Origin: Thiogranum sp963752745
Lineage (GTDB): Bacteria; Pseudomonadota; Gammaproteobacteria; DSM-19610
DNA length: 64,000 nucleotides
Assembly: GCA_963752745.1 (NCBI GenBank)
Contig: CAVWAK010000024.1
Coordinates: 1 to 64,000, forward strand
Direction: 5' to 3'
The notes beneath the pieces are model-generated. The model was given only the letters and a program-made list of their open reading frames with translations, ran no database searches and was not told the origin of the DNA. The translations under genes were made by a program, and so were the position numbers. This document shows, in pieces, positions 26,463-35,545 of this stretch (position 1 is its first letter; each line of letters starts with the position of its first letter).

Positions 26463-27386
26463 ATGCAATCCATCGTTGCCATCTCCAATCTATCCAAGAC
26501 TTATGCCAACGGCTACAACGCGCTGAAGGACGTTAATCTGGATATTGTATCCGGCGAGATTCTGGCGCTTTTGGGTCCAAATGGTGCGGGTAAGACCACG
26601 CTGATTTCGATCATCTGCGGTATCGTTAACGCCAGTGAGGGATCGGTGTTGGTCGACGGTCACGATATTGTCAGGGACTACCGCCTCACACGCAGTCTGA
26701 TTGGCGTTGTGCCCCAGGAGTTGACCCTGGGCGCTTTCGATACTGTATGGAACACGCTGTGTTTCAGCCGTGGGCTGTACGGCATGAAGCCGAACCCTGC
26801 TTACATCGAACAGCTGCTCAAGGATCTGTCGCTCTGGGAAAAGAAAGACAGCGTGCTGATGACGCTGTCCGGCGGGATGAAACGACGGGTGTTGATTGGC
26901 AAGGCATTGTCCCATGAACCGTCGATTCTGTTTCTGGACGAACCCACGGCGGGTGTTGATGTGAGCCTGCGCAAGGATATGTGGCAGCTGGTTCGGCGTC
27001 TGCGGGAATCGGGCGTCACGATTATCCTGACGACTCACTATATAGAAGAGGCTGAAGAGATCGCTGACCGTGTCGGCATCATTGATGGTGGACGGCTGAT
27101 ACTGGTGGATGACAAACAGGCCCTTATGCACAAGCTGGGCAAGAAGCAGATGGTTATCGAACTGGATGAAGCAGTAAGCCAGGTGCCTGCCATGCTGGCA
27201 CCCTGGTCACTGGAGCTGTCTGTGGATGGCTGCAGGCTCACCTATACCTACGATCCACATAGTTCACATACCGGCATTCCCGATTTGTTGCAGGCAATAA
27301 GCACAGCTGGCTTGACCCTGAAGGACTTCAATACCACGCAGAGCTCTCTGGAAGATATTTTTGTCAGTATGTTGAAGAGCAAATAA
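26463..27386 (+). CDS. yadG: ABC-2 type transporter ATP-binding protein (YadG-like)
   Basis: A 307-residue ABC ATPase. It has Walker A LLGPNGAGKTT near residue 38, the Q-loop in VVPQELTLGAFDTV, signature LSGGMKRR near residue 137, Walker B ILFLDEPTAGVD and the switch His in LTTHYIEEAEE. After residue 230 a C-terminal domain of the drug-exporter subfamily follows. It energises the permease encoded directly downstream; the stop and start codons share one base (TAATG). The exported substrate of YadGH is not established. Confidence 0.92.
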   Translation: MQSIVAISNLSKTYANGYNALKDVNLDIVSGEILALLGPNGAGKTTLISIICGIVNASEGSVLVDGHDIVRDYRLTRSLIGVVPQELTLGAFDTVWNTLCFSRGLYGMKPNPAYIEQLLKDLSLWEKKDSVLMTLSGGMKRRVLIGKALSHEPSILFLDEPTAGVDVSLRKDMWQLVRRLRESGVTIILTTHYIEEAEEIADRVGIIDGGRLILVDDKQALMHKLGKKQMVIELDEAVSQVPAMLAPWSLELSVDGCRLTYTYDPHSSHTGIPDLLQAISTAGLTLKDFNTTQSSLEDIFVSMLKSK

Positions 27387-28147
27387 TGAATATCCATGCC
27401 GTCAAGGTTATTTACAAGTACGAAATGCTCCGCGCCTGGGAAACCCTGTTGCAGAGTTTTGTCTCGCCGGTATTGTCTACTTCGCTCTACTTTGTTGTGT
27501 TTGGTTCAGCTATCGGTGGACGAATCGAGCAGATAGACGGGGTATCTTACGGCGCCTTTATCGTTCCCGGTCTGATAATGTTGGCATTGCTAACCCAGAG
27601 TATTTCCAATGCTTCATTTGGTATATTTTTCCCCAAGTTTACCGGCACTATCTACGAGGTTATGTCCGCACCGATTTCGTTTGTTGAGATTCTGCTCGGC
27701 TATGTGGGTGCTGCAGCAACCAAATCGCTTGTCATCGGCCTGATCATCCTTGCTACAGCAGGGCTGTTTGTGCCCCTGGAGATTGCCCACCCGTTCTGGA
27801 TGGCGGGTTTCCTGGTGTTGACCTGCATCGCCTTCAGCCTGTTTGGATTTATTATCGGTCTGTGGGCGAAAGATTTTGAAAAGTTGCAGCTCATTCCGTT
27901 ACTGGTCATCACACCACTGGTCTTTCTGGGCGGCAGCTTTTACTCGATCAACATGTTGCCACCGGTGTGGCAGACCATCACCCTGTTTAACCCGGTGGTC
28001 TATCTGATCAGTGGTTTCCGCTGGAGCTTTTTTGAGGTTTCCGACGTGAGCGTCGGGTTGAGCCTGTTCATGGTGTTGTTATTTCTTGCGGCTTGCTTGC
28101 TGATGGTTTCCTGGATGTTCAAGACCGGATATCGTTTGAAGCAATGA
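27386..28147 (+). CDS. yadH: ABC-2 type transporter permease (YadH-like)
   Basis: A 253-residue inner-membrane permease with six hydrophobic segments, including VLSTSLYFVVFGSAIG, YGAFIVPGLIMLALLTQSIS, LVIGLIILATAGLFVPL, MAGFLVLTCIAFSLFGFIIG, LIPLLVITPLVFLGGSFYS and SLFMVLLFLAACLLMVSWMF. The conserved segment FLGGSFYSINMLPPVWQ is typical of ABC-2 permeases. It is coupled to yadG by a 1-bp overlap. Confidence 0.92.
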   Translation: MNIHAVKVIYKYEMLRAWETLLQSFVSPVLSTSLYFVVFGSAIGGRIEQIDGVSYGAFIVPGLIMLALLTQSISNASFGIFFPKFTGTIYEVMSAPISFVEILLGYVGAAATKSLVIGLIILATAGLFVPLEIAHPFWMAGFLVLTCIAFSLFGFIIGLWAKDFEKLQLIPLLVITPLVFLGGSFYSINMLPPVWQTITLFNPVVYLISGFRWSFFEVSDVSVGLSLFMVLLFLAACLLMVSWMFKTGYRLKQ

Positions 28148-28183
28148 TCCGCGCGATGAGTACTTTATAGATATTCAGGCGGG

Positions 28184-28275
28184 TCAGTGGCGGGAGGGGA
28201 GTGTGAAATAGAAGGTTGTCCCTTTCCCTGCCTCACCTTCACCCCGCAAATTAGAATACAGTTCTAGAGGTGCAG
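28184..28275 (-). pseudogene. C-terminal fragment of a histidine kinase
   Basis: On the minus strand the frame ending at the stop 28184-28186 reads NLRGEGEAGKGTTFYFTLPSRH. GKGTTFYFTLP is the usual closing strand of the HATPase_c domain of sensor kinases. Nothing recognisable precedes it: the nitronate monooxygenase stop is only about 30 bp further on. It is a short leftover of a deleted kinase gene. Confidence 0.5.
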
Positions 28276-28305
28276 GCTGGAGAAGTCTGGTCAGGTATTT
28301 TTCAT

Positions 28306-29277
28306 TCATATCTCAAGGGTGGACGCAAAATCTTCCATGATATTCGCTACAGGCAGAATTTCACTAATTCCAGCAACGCTCTTGCCGGCCTGATAGTAGT
28401 CCTTATGCCCACTGCCCTGTAATGATGCCTGTTTCAGCTTCCAGATTGACTGTAATGAATAGATTGTGCGCATCCAGTGTTTGGTTTTCCGGCCCCCGAG
28501 CATCCATTTGGCAACAGGACCTGCACGGGTGCCAATACGATCGATGTAGGGTGTTCTGATAATGGACACCGGTACTCCGGAGATTTTCTCGGTTAAGACA
28601 ATATCGTCTTCATGTGCTCGCAGGATAGCTTCCTTGTAATCGCTGCCGATACTGCATTCTGTACTGGCAAGAAAGCGGGTGCCCAGCTGGGCACCAACAT
28701 AGCCGGCCTTGATGGCACTGGCAAATTCTTCCGGTTTGCCTATGCCGCCGGCGCATATCAGCGGCTTGCCGAGAGGTGCGACTTCGCTGAGTAGTTCTTG
28801 CGGAGACAGTTCTCCGGCATGTCCGCCAGCCCGGTTATTTACGCAGATAAAACCATCGACGCCACCGTCTAGCGCCTTTTCCGCCCATTTTCGGTTAGTG
28901 ACATCGTGATAAATTATCGTCCCGGTCGAGTTTGCCTTGTCGACCACCCAGCGTGGATTGCCCAGCGCAGTAACAAAGAAGGGCACTTTTTCCTCAAGCG
29001 CTATATCCACCCATTGGTGTACACGCGCGAGGTATTTTTTCGAGCTTCTCTCGATAATGAAATTAACACCAATGGGTTTGCGGGTGAGTGAGCGTATATA
29101 GCGCAGCCCTTCCCGGAAATCGTAGCCGTGAACGTATGTCAGGCTTAACGGTTGTACAATGCCTATGCCTCCAGCTTCGGACACTGCTGCTACCAGTTCC
29201 GGGTTTGAACAGGGATACATCGCGCCACAGATCAACGGTACCTGAATGCCGAGCGTGCGGCTGAATTCAGTTTGCAT
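28306..29277 (-). CDS. nitronate monooxygenase family flavoprotein
   Basis: A TIM-barrel FMN protein of 323 residues. It begins FSRTLGIQVPLICGAMYPCS, has PIGVNFIIER, the conserved GGHAGE in NNRAGGHAGELSPQ near residue 155 with the catalytic His, and the phosphate-binding PLICAGGIGKPEEFASAIKA and GAQLGTRFLASTE. These are the family's marks for oxidising alkyl nitronates; some members act as enoyl reductases. The start overlaps the end of the DUF4442 gene by 11 bp, so the two are probably one operon. Confidence 0.88.
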   Translation of the reverse strand: MQTEFSRTLGIQVPLICGAMYPCSNPELVAAVSEAGGIGIVQPLSLTYVHGYDFREGLRYIRSLTRKPIGVNFIIERSSKKYLARVHQWVDIALEEKVPFFVTALGNPRWVVDKANSTGTIIYHDVTNRKWAEKALDGGVDGFICVNNRAGGHAGELSPQELLSEVAPLGKPLICAGGIGKPEEFASAIKAGYVGAQLGTRFLASTECSIGSDYKEAILRAHEDDIVLTEKISGVPVSIIRTPYIDRIGTRAGPVAKWMLGGRKTKHWMRTIYSLQSIWKLKQASLQGSGHKDYYQAGKSVAGISEILPVANIMEDFASTLEI

Positions 29278-29758
29278 GCCCAGCCGCTTTTTCGGGGCCG
29301 ATTAGCCAGTGGGCGATCACTTCGGCCACGAGCTCGCCCTCGGAGTTGCGGATTTCACCGGTAAGCAGATGCTCAGTCTTCTGGTTATCAACCGGAATGC
29401 CGCACTGGCAACTTGCCGTCAGCACGCCGCGGGCCTTTTTTAGATAGGTAACAGCCAGGTTGGTCAGGATGCCGCGAGTCTTGTCAGGCAGGCTGTTCAG
29501 CAGGGCGAGCCCGGTCACCATTTCTCCGAGATTACACAGCGCGATGGCATGTACAGAATGCAGATGATTGCAAACCTTGCGGTGTTCATGCATGACAACT
29601 ACGCAGTGACCAGGTTCCATTCTCTCAATAGTGGCGCCGATTGTTCCAGTGTACGGTACCACCAGGCCAAGCAAGCGGCTGAACAGCCACTTGCCGCCCG
29701 GTAGCGTAGAAGCCCAGCCCCAGTGATAGCGTAATCCAGGTCCTATTGATCGCGCCAT
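29267..29758 (-). CDS. DUF4442 hot-dog fold thioesterase-like protein
   Basis: A 163-residue protein with the hot-dog pattern of DUF4442: LVVPYTGTIGATIERMEPGH, HLHSVHAIALCNLGEMVTGL (the long central helix) and RGILTNLAVTYLKKARGVLT. The family is related to YiiD-type thioesterases; an acyl-CoA or acyl-ACP substrate is inferred. It is the first gene of a two-gene unit with the nitronate monooxygenase, 25 bp downstream of the lipoprotein gene. There is no signal peptide or membrane segment. Confidence 0.75.
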   Translation of the reverse strand: MARSIGPGLRYHWGWASTLPGGKWLFSRLLGLVVPYTGTIGATIERMEPGHCVVVMHEHRKVCNHLHSVHAIALCNLGEMVTGLALLNSLPDKTRGILTNLAVTYLKKARGVLTASCQCGIPVDNQKTEHLLTGEIRNSEGELVAEVIAHWLIGPEKAAGHAN

Positions 29759-29783
29759 AAGATGCGCTCCCGTATGTGTGTTG

Positions 29784-30329
29784 CTAGAGACCGGTATAGT
29801 GTTTGCGAGCTTCGTTCACCAGGTGCTGTTTATCATTATCAGGAAGATTAAATAATCGCAACGATTCGATGCCTGAGTTTACCGTGCTCGGATACCAGTC
29901 TTTGTCCAGGGAGATTACGATAAAATCACCACTACGCACGGCGTACGTTCCCTTGTCTATTTTGAGTATCATGTCATGGCTATCAAGCTGGAAATTGAAG
30001 GTCTTTTGAGGCGCGTCATCTGAATGCCAGCCATTCTCGTCACCTTGCGCCCAAACAATGGCAGACTTGAAAAGCCATGGGTCGGTCTGGTTGCCACCAC
30101 CGCCCCCGGCTGCAACCCAGCGATCAAGCTCCTCGGGGCGGACATAGAGATAGAGAATATTCTGTTCATCATCTGAAAGCACCTTCAGAACTCCACCTTC
30201 TATATGGATGTTGTGTGATGAACTCACCACGGTATCCACACCCTTTGACGGGTGAGTGGGGTAGGCGCTGCACGCAAACAGGGAATGTGCAAAAGTCAGA
30301 ATTACGAGGGGGTAGAGAGTTTTCTTCAT
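29784..30329 (-). CDS. lipoprotein of unknown function
   Basis: A 181-residue protein with a type II signal: MKKTLYPLVILTFAHSLFAC ends in the lipobox LFAC. The mature part includes LSDDEQNILYLYVRPEELD, a Gly run (AAGGGGGNQTDPWLF), and DKGTYAVRSGDFIVISLDKD. I do not recognise the domain. It carries no +2 Asp after the Cys (Ser follows), so sorting to the outer membrane is expected. The 181-bp AT-rich gap upstream probably holds its promoter. Confidence 0.65.
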   Translation of the reverse strand: MKKTLYPLVILTFAHSLFACSAYPTHPSKGVDTVVSSSHNIHIEGGVLKVLSDDEQNILYLYVRPEELDRWVAAGGGGGNQTDPWLFKSAIVWAQGDENGWHSDDAPQKTFNFQLDSHDMILKIDKGTYAVRSGDFIVISLDKDWYPSTVNSGIESLRLFNLPDNDKQHLVNEARKHYTGL

Positions 30330-30510
30330 TTCGTTATCCTCTTCTTATTATTATTTAGGTGAAGATTTTAACCCAAGGCTCAGAACAGGAGAATCTTTAT
30401 CTGCTGGAATGCCGGCTCAAGGCCGAAAAAATTCTATAAAAGCAATATATAACAAAAGGTTAAAAGATATATCTAACAATTATTATAGGTTTTGTAGTTC
30501 TCTGAAATAG

Positions 30511-31926
30511 TTATCCGGAAAGAGTCCAGCGATTAATCGAGTTTGCATAGTAGGTTAATACGTCCTCGGCATCCGGCGCGGCGCGCAATAGCCCGTTCTT
30601 CTGTTCCAGCATCTTGCGCGCGCACAGTGTGTTCAATGCATTGGACAGTACGCCTTCACAGGCACCGGCTGTAATCCGAATCGGAGCACCCTGTAGGCGT
30701 AACCTGTCAATCTTGTTAAGCGCAAAAGTCTTGAGTGCCAACGCACTTTCCCAGCTATCGCGATGTTCCAGTGCGATGCTCGCAAGCAGTGGTAGCGGCA
30801 GCACAGGAATAACATCGGCGATACGTTCCATTAATTCGTTAGCCAGTTGGCCAACCGCCACGAACTTCTGTTCCTGATCGAGATGCGTAAACTTCACGTT
30901 TTTTTCGTGGCACCAGTCGCTCATCGATAACGGTTCGCCGAAGTTGACGCTTGCGTAGCCGAAGCGTCGCCAGCGGTCACGTCGCGAAAGCAGCAGTTGT
31001 TTGAACAGGAACTTCAGAGAGGTTTTGATCACGAACCTGGTGCTGCGCCTTTCTGCATCGAGGTCGAGTTTCCGCAACAGGCTGCGGTCTTCGATTACCC
31101 GGTCGTAATTAATCCCCACTGGCACGAATACGATTTCACGATCATTATCCGGATGGTAATCGCGCAGCATGTAGCCGAGAAAACCGAGTTTTGGTTCGCG
31201 CATGGCGCCATCCCGGGTCAGGCCGCCCTCGGGGAACACCGCCTGGCTGACACCTGCGCGTGTGGCCATCTGTACATAGCGCTCCAGTACGCGGCGATAC
31301 AATGGATTGTCGGATCCACGCCGTACAAAGAAAGCGCCCATGGCGCGAACCAGCGTTTGTAGTGGCCATATCCGTGCCCATTCGCCAACCGCATAAGACA
31401 AGGCGGTTTTCTCTGCGGCGAGAAAGGCAACCAGGATATAATCCATATTACTGCGATGATTCATTACGAATACCACGGTAGCCTCCGGATTGACGGACGC
31501 CAGCCGGTCCGCATCGTGGAACCCCACCCGCACCCGATAGATAAGTCGCGCGACTCGCTTGGCAATCCAGTAGCCGACACGAAAGTAGATGTATGCATTG
31601 AAAGATGGGACGATTTCCCTGGCATAGGCATTCGCTTTTGCCTGTGCCACTTCGTGTGGCATATCGTGTTCACGGGCGTAGTCCCGGATTGCAGAGGCGA
31701 CTTTCTCGTCATGGCTTAACTGATCGATGAGGATCTGTCGTCGTGTCAGCTGGAACGGCCGCACCTCGATATCGAGACGCGTATTAACTTCGTCGATAAC
31801 ACGGTTGATGCGTCTTCGCAGGTACCAGCGAACACCCGGCATCAGTACCCGGTCCAGAAGCAGGGCCAGTGATAGCAGGGCGAGTATTACCGCCAGCCAC
31901 ACTGGCAGGGTGATAGTACTACCCAT
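30511..31926 (-). CDS. PlsB-like glycerolipid acyltransferase
   Basis: A 471-residue membrane acyltransferase with one N-terminal helix (LAVILALLSLALLLDRVL). The catalytic HX4D motif is in VMNHRSNMDYILVAFLA (about residue 155). Next come GAFFVRRGSDNPLYRRVLE, the substrate-binding VFPEGGLTRDG (near residue 235), GFLGYMLRDYHPDNDREIVFVPVGINYDR and a long C-terminal region. This block order matches glycerol-3-phosphate acyltransferases of the PlsB/GPAM group, but it is much shorter than E. coli PlsB (about 800 residues). Acylation of glycerol-3-phosphate or lysophosphatidate is inferred. Confidence 0.85.
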   Translation of the reverse strand: MGSTITLPVWLAVILALLSLALLLDRVLMPGVRWYLRRRINRVIDEVNTRLDIEVRPFQLTRRQILIDQLSHDEKVASAIRDYAREHDMPHEVAQAKANAYAREIVPSFNAYIYFRVGYWIAKRVARLIYRVRVGFHDADRLASVNPEATVVFVMNHRSNMDYILVAFLAAEKTALSYAVGEWARIWPLQTLVRAMGAFFVRRGSDNPLYRRVLERYVQMATRAGVSQAVFPEGGLTRDGAMREPKLGFLGYMLRDYHPDNDREIVFVPVGINYDRVIEDRSLLRKLDLDAERRSTRFVIKTSLKFLFKQLLLSRRDRWRRFGYASVNFGEPLSMSDWCHEKNVKFTHLDQEQKFVAVGQLANELMERIADVIPVLPLPLLASIALEHRDSWESALALKTFALNKIDRLRLQGAPIRITAGACEGVLSNALNTLCARKMLEQKNGLLRAAPDAEDVLTYYANSINRWTLSG

Positions 31927-32101
31927 GCAGGATATCTTTCATAGTCCGGGGTTTCCCACTGGCCATTGCCTGGAAGACTGTATCACCGGAAACAGAGATC
32001 GGGTAGCCGGCAGGTATTCATCCTGGCGTCACAAAACGTTCATCTTGCCCGGTGATACTCCTGCCAGGGTCGCGTGACCTGATATGAAGAGGGATGTAAC
32101 C

Positions 32102-32284
32102 ATGGAATTCACTATCCAGGAACAACCTGATGGCAAGGCAACTCTGATGACGGGTGACGGATTATACCTGTTCACGTTTCGGGATCTGGAGTCGGCCAGG
32201 CGAGCCTGCGAAGAGTGGTACCAGCGACATGCAAATGAAGCGGGCGAAACAGACGGCGGCGTGTCCTGCAGCGTTTGCAACTAG
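32102..32284 (+). CDS. small protein of unknown function
   Basis: A 60-residue protein; the ATG at 32102 has GAGGG 7-11 bp upstream, better than the frame start at 32084. It begins MEFTIQEQPDGKATLMTGDG and ends with a CSVC pair. There is no signal peptide. The alternating strand pattern followed by a helix (DLESARRACEEWYQRH) could form a small alpha/beta domain. No family recognised. Confidence 0.5.
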   Translation: MEFTIQEQPDGKATLMTGDGLYLFTFRDLESARRACEEWYQRHANEAGETDGGVSCSVCN

Positions 32285-32376
32285 CAGGGATTTCAATGCC
32301 GGCAGTTTGGCAGACGCTTGCAGATGGGGTATTGTGATTCGGGTATAAGTCGTTCTCCCGGAAAAAGGTACCAGCC

Positions 32377-33210
32377 ATGGCTGAAAGCGGAATAGACCCC
32401 GAAATGCTGCCCTTTGTTGCGCCCTGCCGGACGCTGACCCTTGATCATCCTCTGAAATGGCTGAAGCAAGGCTGGAGCGACTTCAGGCAGGCGCCTGGGC
32501 CCAGTCTCATGTATGGCGGCTTTCTGGTGCTGCTAAGCTACCTGTTGAGCTTTTTCACCTGGAAGCTCGGTGGCTACGTACTGATTTTCAGCCTGATGTC
32601 CGGCTTCGTCTTCATTGCTCCCATACTTGCGATCGGCCTGTATTCAATCAGCTGCCAACTCCAGCAGGGTTTGAAACCGCAGATCGGCTATTGTCTGCGT
32701 GAAGGGCGCAGGCACCTGGGGAGTGAAATGGTTTTCTCGATGATCCTGCTGGTCATCTTCCTGCTGTGGGCCCGCGCGGGATCCATGACGCATGTGTTTT
32801 TTCCTGTAGAGGCGAAACCCGACCTGAAGGACCTTGCGACCTTCCTCGTTGTGGGTTCCGCCGTAGGCTCTGTTTTTGCGACTCTGGTTTTCTGTGCCAG
32901 CGCTGTTTCACTGCCGATGATGCTTGAGCGCAAGGTGGATACGGTGACCGCAGTACTGACAAGTGTAAATGCCGTATTACGTAATAAAGCTGTTATGGCA
33001 CTGTGGGCGCTCTTCATCGTGCTCGCGGTGCTGATCTGTTTCGCAACGGCTTTTCTTGGACTTGCTGTGCTGATGCCGGTAATCGGCTATGCAACCTGGC
33101 ATGCCTACCAGGATACTGTCATAGCAGACGACTGGCCGAAGCATAAACCACCGCTTCAACGACCTGGTGGGAATTCGCCAGATGAGTTATCGAATGAGTT
33201 TTCTGGTTGA
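32377..33210 (+). CDS. DUF2189 integral membrane protein
   Basis: A 277-residue inner-membrane protein. The N-terminal block PLKWLKQGWSDFRQAPGPSL matches the start of DUF2189. Six hydrophobic stretches follow, such as YGGFLVLLSYLLSFFTWKLG, YVLIFSLMSGFVFIAPILAI, VFSMILLVIFLLWAR, VGSAVGSVFATLVFCASAVSLPM, LWALFIVLAVLICFATAF and a last one. GLYSISCQLQQGLKP and PVIGYATWHAYQDTV are family-like. The function is unknown. A strong terminator lies about 155 bp after it. Confidence 0.8.
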   Translation: MAESGIDPEMLPFVAPCRTLTLDHPLKWLKQGWSDFRQAPGPSLMYGGFLVLLSYLLSFFTWKLGGYVLIFSLMSGFVFIAPILAIGLYSISCQLQQGLKPQIGYCLREGRRHLGSEMVFSMILLVIFLLWARAGSMTHVFFPVEAKPDLKDLATFLVVGSAVGSVFATLVFCASAVSLPMMLERKVDTVTAVLTSVNAVLRNKAVMALWALFIVLAVLICFATAFLGLAVLMPVIGYATWHAYQDTVIADDWPKHKPPLQRPGGNSPDELSNEFSG

Positions 33211-33364
33211 AGCTTTGCTTAACTGTAAGTATTTTATTCGAGAGTTCCTGGCTCCGGAATTCCTGGTTTCCTGAGATTAATCCTGCAAAGATTTCCGTTG
33301 CTGGATCGTCATTTATAGTTGATCCTCCTGTCACAGGCTGGACCAGTCTGGGTAGCAACAATTC

Positions 33365-33391
33365 AAGGGCCGCTTGCGCGGCCCTTTTTTA
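33365..33391 (+). terminator. intrinsic terminator
   Basis: GGGCCGC (33367-33373), loop TTGC, GCGGCCC (33378-33384), then six T. It is strong on the plus strand after the DUF2189 gene. The A residues before the stem let it also serve the minus-strand universal stress protein gene, which ends at 33434. Confidence 0.93.
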
Positions 33392-33433
33392 TTCCCGGTT
33401 AACGGCTAAAAGGGGTTATCGTCTACTTTTGGT

Positions 33434-34297
33434 CTAGCCGTGAAGTGAGGTAGAACATTGCGGATCAGATGACCACACCAGCAATGGCCTGTTCGAGTGG
33501 CGCATGACGTTGGCAGTCACAGAATCCTCCAGGGGACGCCTTTCACCACCATTACCGTGTGTTGCCATAACCACGATATCAATGTTCATTTCGTCTGTTC
33601 GCGTTAATATTTCGTTAATCGGCCGGCGATGTGTGGAGCAATCCAGGCGAACCGAAACACCGGCGTTTGCAAGCGACACGCCGTGTCTTCCGAGCACTTC
33701 CTTTTTCCGCAGCGAGTGGTCTTCATCTTCACATTCTGCACCGCCATCGTGAAAGAGCATGACTTCGGTATCGAACTTTTTAGCGAATTTTTCCACACAG
33801 GGCATAATGGATGCCGATACTTCGGATCCATCCAGCGGTACAAGCATGCGCCGGAAAAGATGCTCATGATGGCTTTCATCCTTGTCCGGGCGTGTCGAGT
33901 GAAGTATGAAAACCGGGCAGGGCGATTGCCGCACGACCTGCTCCGCAACACTGCCCTCGCGAATATTGTCAACGCCGGATCGTCCGTGTGTCGACATGAC
34001 TGTAAGTGACGCGGGAAGTTGTACTGCAAGTTTCGTTATTTCGTCGACTGCATCGCCAACCCGTACTTTGGCTTCAACCCGCCAGTTGTCACGTGTGAGG
34101 ATGTCGTAGTACTTGCTTAATAATGGGTGTTCAGATGCCTTTTTTCCAGAGCCGCTGCTATCGGCTGCTGCCTGGTCCGGAAAGACATGTAACAAGACCA
34201 GTTCGGTATGTGGTCGATCGCCCAGATGCTCAGTGTAGTATAGTGTCTCGTCGAATAGTTCCGAACCGTCAACAGGTATGAGTATTCTTTCCAACAT
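33434..34297 (-). CDS. tandem universal stress protein
   Basis: A 287-residue protein with two Usp domains. Domain 1 has RILIPVDGSELFDETLYYTE, VMSTHGRSGVDNIREGSVAE and CPVFILH. Domain 2 has RMLVPLDGSEVSASIMPCVE, VVMATHGNGGERRPLEDSVT and PLLVW. Domain 1 keeps the ATP-binding G-2X-G-9X-G(S/T)-like spacing; in domain 2 it is weaker. A very good ribosome-binding site (AAAGGAGG) precedes the ATG at 34297. It is divergent from the cNMP-binding and CBS gene pair, and the three may form a stress-signalling group, which is inference. Confidence 0.9.
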   Translation of the reverse strand: MLERILIPVDGSELFDETLYYTEHLGDRPHTELVLLHVFPDQAAADSSGSGKKASEHPLLSKYYDILTRDNWRVEAKVRVGDAVDEITKLAVQLPASLTVMSTHGRSGVDNIREGSVAEQVVRQSPCPVFILHSTRPDKDESHHEHLFRRMLVPLDGSEVSASIMPCVEKFAKKFDTEVMLFHDGGAECEDEDHSLRKKEVLGRHGVSLANAGVSVRLDCSTHRRPINEILTRTDEMNIDIVVMATHGNGGERRPLEDSVTANVMRHSNRPLLVWSSDPQCSTSLHG

Positions 34298-34584
34298 GGC
34301 GCACCTCCTTTGATTTGTGCACTTTTAATGCTTCCGGTTAACTCTTGCATCGGGCGCAGGTCGAAAGGAGGTTCAGGCACCAAATACAAGGTTCACCTGT
34401 TTAGTAGTATGTTGTTAATACTTACCATAGCATCTGTTGCCTATACTTTGACGCTCATCAATGAACATGAGGAATAAAATTGTTTATTCTTACACTGGGT
34501 TAGCGAGTGTCCAGCGGAAGATAAAGACTTATGTACATCTGGCCGGTTGTAACTATTAGGAATAGCTTTTAGGAGGAAAGTATC

Positions 34585-35070
34585 GTGAATAACCCGAATG
34601 CATGCGAGCTCATTCAGCACTCATCATTGATTAATGACCTTAGTGAGGATCAATGCAGTGACTTGTCTTCAATCGCGACAATACGTTCATTAGAGGATCG
34701 CGAAATACTTATAGAGCAGGGCGAGTCAGACGAAAGCCTGCACATAGTCGCATCAGGCGCATTGGCGGTTGAGCGAGCTACCGCGGGGGGTGATACCGTC
34801 ACGCTGCATATATTGAAATCGGGCGATCTGGCTGGTGAAATGGGGTTTGTAGACGGCACCGACCACACCGCAACCTTGAGAGCCATGGGGCCGACCAGTG
34901 TTGTCAGTATAAGTCGCCAGGACCTCGAATCCATGCTGCCTGGCAAACCAGAGGTCGTTTACGGATTGATGCGCGGGATTATAAGGACCGCTCACCGGAT
35001 TCTGCGTGAAATGAATCTGCAATCCATTGAACTCAGTAACTACATTACAAAAGTCCATGGTCGGTACTAG
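34585..35070 (+). CDS. cyclic nucleotide-binding domain protein
   Basis: A 161-residue single-domain protein with a GTG start at 34585 and an AGGAGG ribosome-binding site. The cNMP-binding beta roll is seen in LSSIATIRSLEDREILIEQG, HIVASGALAVERATAGGDTV, LKSGDLAGEMGFVDGTDHTA and TLRAMGPTSVVSISRQDLES. The phosphate-binding cassette lacks the full GE..RxA consensus: LAGEMGFVDGTDHTATLRA keeps Gly-Glu and a late Arg-Ala. No DNA-binding helix-turn-helix follows. The CBS gene begins 3 bp after its stop. Confidence 0.85.
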   Translation: MNNPNACELIQHSSLINDLSEDQCSDLSSIATIRSLEDREILIEQGESDESLHIVASGALAVERATAGGDTVTLHILKSGDLAGEMGFVDGTDHTATLRAMGPTSVVSISRQDLESMLPGKPEVVYGLMRGIIRTAHRILREMNLQSIELSNYITKVHGRY

Positions 35071-35073
35071 ATC

Positions 35074-35508
35074 ATGAAAAAAATGCCGCTGCTTAAAATT
35101 GCCATGACACCGTTCCCGTACTCGGTCGAGCTGGACGCCTCATTTGAACAAGCCAGTGAACTCATGGGGCACCACAGTGTGCGCCATCTGCCAGTCACAC
35201 AGGGCCACACGGTCGTCGGAGTTATCACCGATCGGGACATGACCTCAGCCATGAATGTGTGTTCGTCTTCCGGAAATACGGTCAGCTTGAGCGTCAGGGA
35301 TCTATACATGGCAGACCCGTATATTGTCAGCATAGATGAGCCGCTCGACAGTGTACTGCTGAACATGGCGGAGCGACACATAGGTTCTGCCATCGTAACC
35401 AAGGCAGGCAAACTGGTAGGCATGTTTACCTCGGTGGATGCTTGCCGCTGTTTCGCGGAGTATCTGGGCGAAAATTTTCCTCGCCCGGACGGCGATAAGG
35501 TGGCCTAG
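35074..35508 (+). CDS. CBS domain pair protein
   Basis: A 144-residue protein made almost entirely of two CBS motifs: residues about 8-65 (HHSVRHLPVTQGHTVVGVIT, then DRDM) and about 75-135 (MAERHIGSAIVTKAGKLVGM, then FTSVD). Such Bateman modules bind adenosine nucleotides and act as energy sensors in the cytoplasm. It is cotranscribed with the cNMP-binding gene 3 bp upstream, suggesting a two-part nucleotide-sensing unit. No catalytic domain is attached. Confidence 0.88.
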   Translation: MKKMPLLKIAMTPFPYSVELDASFEQASELMGHHSVRHLPVTQGHTVVGVITDRDMTSAMNVCSSSGNTVSLSVRDLYMADPYIVSIDEPLDSVLLNMAERHIGSAIVTKAGKLVGMFTSVDACRCFAEYLGENFPRPDGDKVA

Positions 35509-35545
35509 CTTATCGGGGGGTAGCCCTGTATCGAGCGGAATGGCG

